NCBI GenBank assembly: GCA_016208845.1
Contig: JACQXH010000048.1
Coordinates: forward strand, 2,908-21,318
From: Nitrospirota bacterium
Lineage (GTDB): Bacteria > Nitrospirota > Thermodesulfovibrionia > UBA6902 > BMS3Bbin08
Reading direction: 5' to 3'
Length of the DNA: 18,411 bases
Under the pieces are notes generated by a model. It was given only the letters and a program-made list of their open reading frames with translations, was not told the DNA's origin and did not search any database. How positions within the stretch are numbered: the first letter of the stretch is position 1; the number at the start of each line of letters is the position of its first letter. The position numbers were made by a program, and so were the translations under genes. Below are positions 15,082 through 18,411 of the stretch, piece after piece.

Positions 15082-16950
15082 ATGAATTCAACCAATGACT
15101 ACGACATCATTGTTATCGGCGCAGGACACGCTGGATGCGAGGCCGCGCTCTCGTCTGCGAGAATGGGGCTGCGCACTGCTATCTTTACGATAAATATGGA
15201 TACCATAGGCCAGATGTCGTGCAACCCTGCGATCGGCGGGCTTGCTAAAAGCCATCTTGTTAAAGAGATAGATGCCCTTGGCGGCGAGATGGCAATGATC
15301 ACGTACAGGGTCGGTGTACAATTCAAAGTCCTGAACAAAAGCAAAGGCCCTGCCGTATGGGCCACGAGGGTGCAATGTGACCGGGCGCTCTATAGAAAAC
15401 ACATGCGCGCATCTCTTGAGGCGCAGTCCGGCCTGGACATCAATCAGGAAAGCATAGAGGGGATACTTATCGACGGCCATCGCATTTGCGGAGTCAGAAC
15501 CTGCGACAATTCTTATCATGCAAAGGCAATTGTCATTGCGACCGGCACTTTTCTCAACGGACTGATCCACATCGGGCCGGAAAATTTTCCTGCCGGAAGG
15601 ATCGGCGAACCGCCTTCGATCAATCTGTCAAAGAGCCTCGGCGAAATCGGTTTTAAGATCGGCCGTCTTAAAACAGGGACCCCGCCGCGTCTTAATGCCG
15701 CAGGGATCGATTTTTCTGTCATGCAGATCCACAAGGGAGATATGCCTCTGCCGGCCATGTCCCTGTTTACCGGGGAGATAAAAAACCCTCAACTGCCGTG
15801 TTACATAACCTATACAAATAAACAGACACACAAAGTAATCTTAGATAATCTTAAATTCTCCCCTCTTTACAGCGGCGCGATCAAAGGCATCGGCCCCCGC
15901 TATTGCCCGTCCATCGAAGACAAGGTCGTGAGATTCAGGGACAGGACCAGGCATCAGATATTCCTTGAGCCCGAAGGGATTGAAGCGGATGAATATTATG
16001 TCAACGGCATCTCCACAAGCCTGCCCAGTGAGGTGCAGATGCAAATAGTAAAGAGCATCTCAGGGCTTGAGAACGCGGAAATAAAAAAGTTCGGCTATGC
16101 GATAGAATATGATTTTGTCTATCCTACACAGCTTAAACCGACATTAGAGACAAAATTAATTGAAGGGCTTTTTCTCGCAGGCCAGATAAACGGCACCTCA
16201 GGCTATGAAGAGGCTGCTGCGCAGGGCCTCATCGCAGGGATAAACGCAGCGTTGAAGATCAAAGGCAAAGAGCCTTTTATTATCGGCAGGCATGAGGCGT
16301 ATATTGGAGTTTTAATTGATGACCTCGTGACAAAGGGGACAAAAGAGCCTTACAGGATGTTCACCTCAAGGGCTGAATACAGACTGCTTCTCAGGCAGGA
16401 CAACGCCGATCTTCGGCTCATGGAAAAGGGCCATGATCTTGGCCTTATCAGTAAAAAACATTTCGACCGGTTGCAACAGAAAAAAGCTCTTATATCCACA
16501 GTACTGAAAAGGCTTAGATCCACCCGCGTCAAGCCTGAAATCATTAATCCGGTATTAACAAAGCTCGGCGGCGCAGAAATAAAAGAAGATGCCTCTCTGT
16601 ATAAGCTCCTTAAGAGGCCTGAGATGTCGTATGCAGATATCAAGAATGTTTCGGCCTCTGACAATGGATTGCCATGTGATGTAACAAGCCAGATCGAGAT
16701 ACAGACAAAGTATGAGGGCTATATTCAGCGCCAGGCAGAGCTGGCAGAGAAATTCAAAAAGTTTGAAGACAAAAAAATTCCGGCTGATTTTGTCTATCAA
16801 GGCATCCCGGGGTTCTCGAGGGAGATCGTTGAGAAGCTTGAAGAAGTGCGGCCTCTTAATCTTGGACAGGCAGGCAGGATCCCCGGAGTTACGCCTGCTG
16901 CGATCTCACTGCTTATGGTGGCGGTAGAGAGGCATAGGCGTAAACAATAA
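15082..16950 (+). CDS. mnmG: tRNA uridine-34 5-carboxymethylaminomethyl modification enzyme, FAD subunit
   Basis: This 622-residue protein has the full MnmG (GidA) layout: FAD-binding VIGAGHAGCEAA (11-22), SCNPAIGGLAKSHLVKEIDA (46-65), ATGTFLNG, RYCPSIEDKVVRF with the conserved cysteine C275, LFLAGQINGTSGYEEAAAQG, and the C-terminal helical domain ending IPGVTPAAISLL. With MnmE it installs the cmnm5 group on wobble uridine of certain tRNAs in the cytoplasm, using FAD, NADH and methylene-tetrahydrofolate. Length equals the usual long form. The ATG at 15082 has only a weak ribosome site but begins the conserved FAD fold directly. The frequent partner rsmG is not adjacent; the next gene is convergent after 21 bases. 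The dispersed element at 14908-15052 lies just upstream. Confidence 0.97.
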   Translation: MNSTNDYDIIVIGAGHAGCEAALSSARMGLRTAIFTINMDTIGQMSCNPAIGGLAKSHLVKEIDALGGEMAMITYRVGVQFKVLNKSKGPAVWATRVQCDRALYRKHMRASLEAQSGLDINQESIEGILIDGHRICGVRTCDNSYHAKAIVIATGTFLNGLIHIGPENFPAGRIGEPPSINLSKSLGEIGFKIGRLKTGTPPRLNAAGIDFSVMQIHKGDMPLPAMSLFTGEIKNPQLPCYITYTNKQTHKVILDNLKFSPLYSGAIKGIGPRYCPSIEDKVVRFRDRTRHQIFLEPEGIEADEYYVNGISTSLPSEVQMQIVKSISGLENAEIKKFGYAIEYDFVYPTQLKPTLETKLIEGLFLAGQINGTSGYEEAAAQGLIAGINAALKIKGKEPFIIGRHEAYIGVLIDDLVTKGTKEPYRMFTSRAEYRLLLRQDNADLRLMEKGHDLGLISKKHFDRLQQKKALISTVLKRLRSTRVKPEIINPVLTKLGGAEIKEDASLYKLLKRPEMSYADIKNVSASDNGLPCDVTSQIEIQTKYEGYIQRQAELAEKFKKFEDKKIPADFVYQGIPGFSREIVEKLEEVRPLNLGQAGRIPGVTPAAISLLMVAVERHRRKQ

Positions 16951-16971
16951 AAACTCAAACGTAGTTAATCA

Positions 16972-17586
16972 TTATCGACAATTCTCTGCGCAACTACACA
17001 CTTTTTTGCCCTTTGCCTTTTGAAATGCCTCGCGTCCCTCTCTGAATGATAGCCATGCAATCAGGATTGCTCCAATTGAATCAAGTCCGCCAACTCCTGT
17101 AATTTCATAACCAATGCTTGAAAGAAGAAGGATAAATGAAAGATACATGCAGGCCCTTGTACAGTGGGCATCTGCTATGATCGCATGAGAATTGAGCTTT
17201 CTGCCTACTTTGAGTTTGTAGTGAATCAGCAGCCACATAGAAAAGATCGATACAAGGGCGATCACTATCCCCCATAAAGTGGTTTCGGGTTTATTCTTAT
17301 GAATGAGATTTATCGTGGCTGCAATTGTCAGTCCTGTTGTAAGAATATAAAAGGAGACCCCTGTGATCCTCAACGCCTGTATCTCAAATCTGTCAGAATT
17401 GGTGTCATTGTTGCCTCTCAACCTCCTGATCATATGCCATATTCCAATGCCTGAGATTACTTCAACAAATGAATCAAGCCCGAAACCGGAAAGCGCTATT
17501 GTTTCATCTCTCACGCCAAATAATACAGAAACTATGCCCTCGATGAAGTTATAGAATATTGTGATCTCATGCTTTAAAAAATCTGC
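16972..17586 (-). pseudogene. CDF-type cation transporter (TM domain only), lacking a normal start codon
   Basis: From GTG 17514 the frame gives 180 residues, but it is open for 24 more codons back to the TAG that ends the rlmB-like gene (17587-17589). Those codons encode FYNFIEGIVSVLFG, which completes the first membrane helix expected for this family, yet contain no ATG, GTG or TTG. The nearest ATG (17570) is in another frame. No ribosome site precedes GTG 17514. So either the gene lost its 5' end, it starts at a rare codon, or it is read through from rlmB. The protein has about six helices and no cytoplasmic domain. Probable ligands are D14 and E18 (GLDSFVEVIS), and D115, C118, C122 (IADAHCTRAC); the C-terminus has C173, C175 and C179. 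Numbering is from GTG. I list it as a pseudogene because of the missing start, though the body is intact. Confidence 0.6.
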
Positions 17587-18318
17587 CTATGCAGGCCTCT
17601 GCCGTACAATCTCATAGGAAAAAATAGCGCAGGCCATAGCGACATTGAATGATAATTGCGCCCCCCGCATAGGTAATGATATCTTCAAATCAAGATGTTT
17701 CTGCAGTCCGTAACGGATACCTTTGCCCTCTGACCCCAACACAAGACAAAGCGGAAAGGGCAATGAGACTTTATTCAGGTCTTCCCCGCCTTCAACAACA
17801 GCGCCTGCCGCCCAGTAACCTGCCTTTTTAGCTTCTATCATTGCAGTTGCGAGATTTGTGACCAGCGATACAGGGACAAAATTTTCTCCGCCTGATGCAA
17901 CATGGATAACGGTCTCATTCACCTCGCATGAACCGTGTTCAGGGACTACAACAGCGAATCCGCCGAAACATGCCGCAGTCCGGATGATAGTGCCGAGATT
18001 ATGCGGATCGTTAAGACTGTCGAGGAATATAAAAACCGGACGATCTTTATCCGGCAAATTCAATAATTTTTCAAAAGGTGCGTACTGATACTTACTCACT
18101 TCTGCGACGATCCCCTGCAGCCGGTCTGCACGTTTTATCCTCAGCAGGTCTTTTTCTGAAACGCGGCTGACAGGAATATTCAGGGAGTCCATGGCCTTAA
18201 TGATAAGCTGGTCGCTGAAATTGTCCTGCATAAATATTTTTCTGACGCTCTTAGGGTTTGACTGCAGGCGCTCAAGCACAGAGTTCTTGCCGTATAGATA
18301 CATTGAATTTTTAGCCAT
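17587..18318 (-). CDS. rlmB: TrmH/SpoU-family 23S rRNA 2'-O-methyltransferase (RlmB-like)
   Basis: The 243-residue protein has an N-terminal substrate-binding domain (MYLYGKNSVLERL, then RLQGIVAEVS at 66-75) and a C-terminal SPOUT knot domain with the three motifs: NDPHNLGTIIRTA (103-115, with N107 and R113), LVLGSEGKGIR (192-202, with E197) and LPMRGAQLSFNVAMA (215-229, with S223 and N225). RlmB methylates the ribose of G2251 in the 23S rRNA peptidyl-transferase P loop; other TrmH paralogues are possible. The start at 18318 is supported by GGGGAGG at 18322-18328. It stops with a single TAG, in phase with the CDF frame downstream. A dispersed repeat begins 27 bases upstream of the start. Confidence 0.92.
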   Translation of the reverse strand: MAKNSMYLYGKNSVLERLQSNPKSVRKIFMQDNFSDQLIIKAMDSLNIPVSRVSEKDLLRIKRADRLQGIVAEVSKYQYAPFEKLLNLPDKDRPVFIFLDSLNDPHNLGTIIRTAACFGGFAVVVPEHGSCEVNETVIHVASGGENFVPVSLVTNLATAMIEAKKAGYWAAGAVVEGGEDLNKVSLPFPLCLVLGSEGKGIRYGLQKHLDLKISLPMRGAQLSFNVAMACAIFSYEIVRQRPA

Positions 18319-18344
18319 TATCCTCCCCTTGTTTGTCAGCTATA

Positions 18345-18411
18345 ACCACAGAGAACACAGAGGTTTGAGGAATTGTAAATTGGAAATTGCAATTTGTAAA
18401 TTTAAAATTTA
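18345..18411. repeat. Dispersed element, second copy (cut by window edge)
   Basis: This matches the left part of the element upstream of mnmG (14908-14973) with about four mismatches over 66 bases. Read on the minus strand, it ends in TGTTCTCTGTGG 27 bases before the rlmB-like start codon. The rest lies outside the window. Confidence 0.75.

Noticed and set aside
16951..16971. Terminator between the convergent mnmG and CDF genes
   Set aside because: Only 21 bases separate the genes and no hairpin with a T-tract is visible.

Overview
The window is a chromosomal stretch of a Gram-negative, probably anaerobic bacterium. Gene style points to the Nitrospirota (Thermodesulfovibrionia-like) or a deltaproteobacterial relative: GT39/GT2 envelope clusters, a DUF2148 remnant, cysteine-bearing PAS domains, HD-GYP regulators, and many short palindromic elements between and inside genes. 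That placement is an inference. No rRNA, tRNA, CRISPR array or transposase gene is visible.

Layout. (1) 1-740, minus: a prohibitin/SPFH-family membrane protein running off the left edge. (2) 928-4955, plus: an envelope glycan/lipid operon of a PAP2 phosphatase fused to a GT39/ArnT-like glycosyltransferase, a polyprenyl-phosphate glycosyltransferase (GT2) and an LPG-synthetase-TM/UPF0104 protein. The GT2 would load a sugar on the lipid carrier, the GT39 would use it on the outer face, and the PAP2 could recycle or trim lipid phosphates. (3) 5367-10420, minus: a run that looks polyamine-related: MFS transporter, Tat-exported flavoenzyme resembling spermidine dehydrogenase, small histidine-rich membrane peptide, spermidine-synthase-like protein with a signal peptide, and a separate membrane protein corresponding to the membrane half of fused MFS/spermidine synthases. 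A gene-poor stretch downstream (4956-5366) holds a strong inverted repeat that on the minus strand reads as a histidine-rich peptide.

(4) 10461-10963: palindromic repeats and a broken DUF2148 ferredoxin-like gene. (5) 11169-14814, plus: a hybrid PAS histidine kinase followed by a REC-HD-GYP response regulator, probably a two-component/c-di-GMP module. (6) 15082-16950, plus: mnmG. (7) 16972-18318, minus: a 23S rRNA 2'-O-methyltransferase (rlmB-like), followed in the same reading frame, across a single TAG, by a CDF-type cation transporter that lacks a normal start codon.

Best candidates for something new are the extracytoplasmic polyamine-like module with its histidine-rich peptides, the rlmB-TAG-CDF arrangement, repeat-derived insertions inside the GT39 gene, and a dispersed element whose end points at the starts of both mnmG and rlmB. 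All functional statements are read from sequence motifs without a database search.
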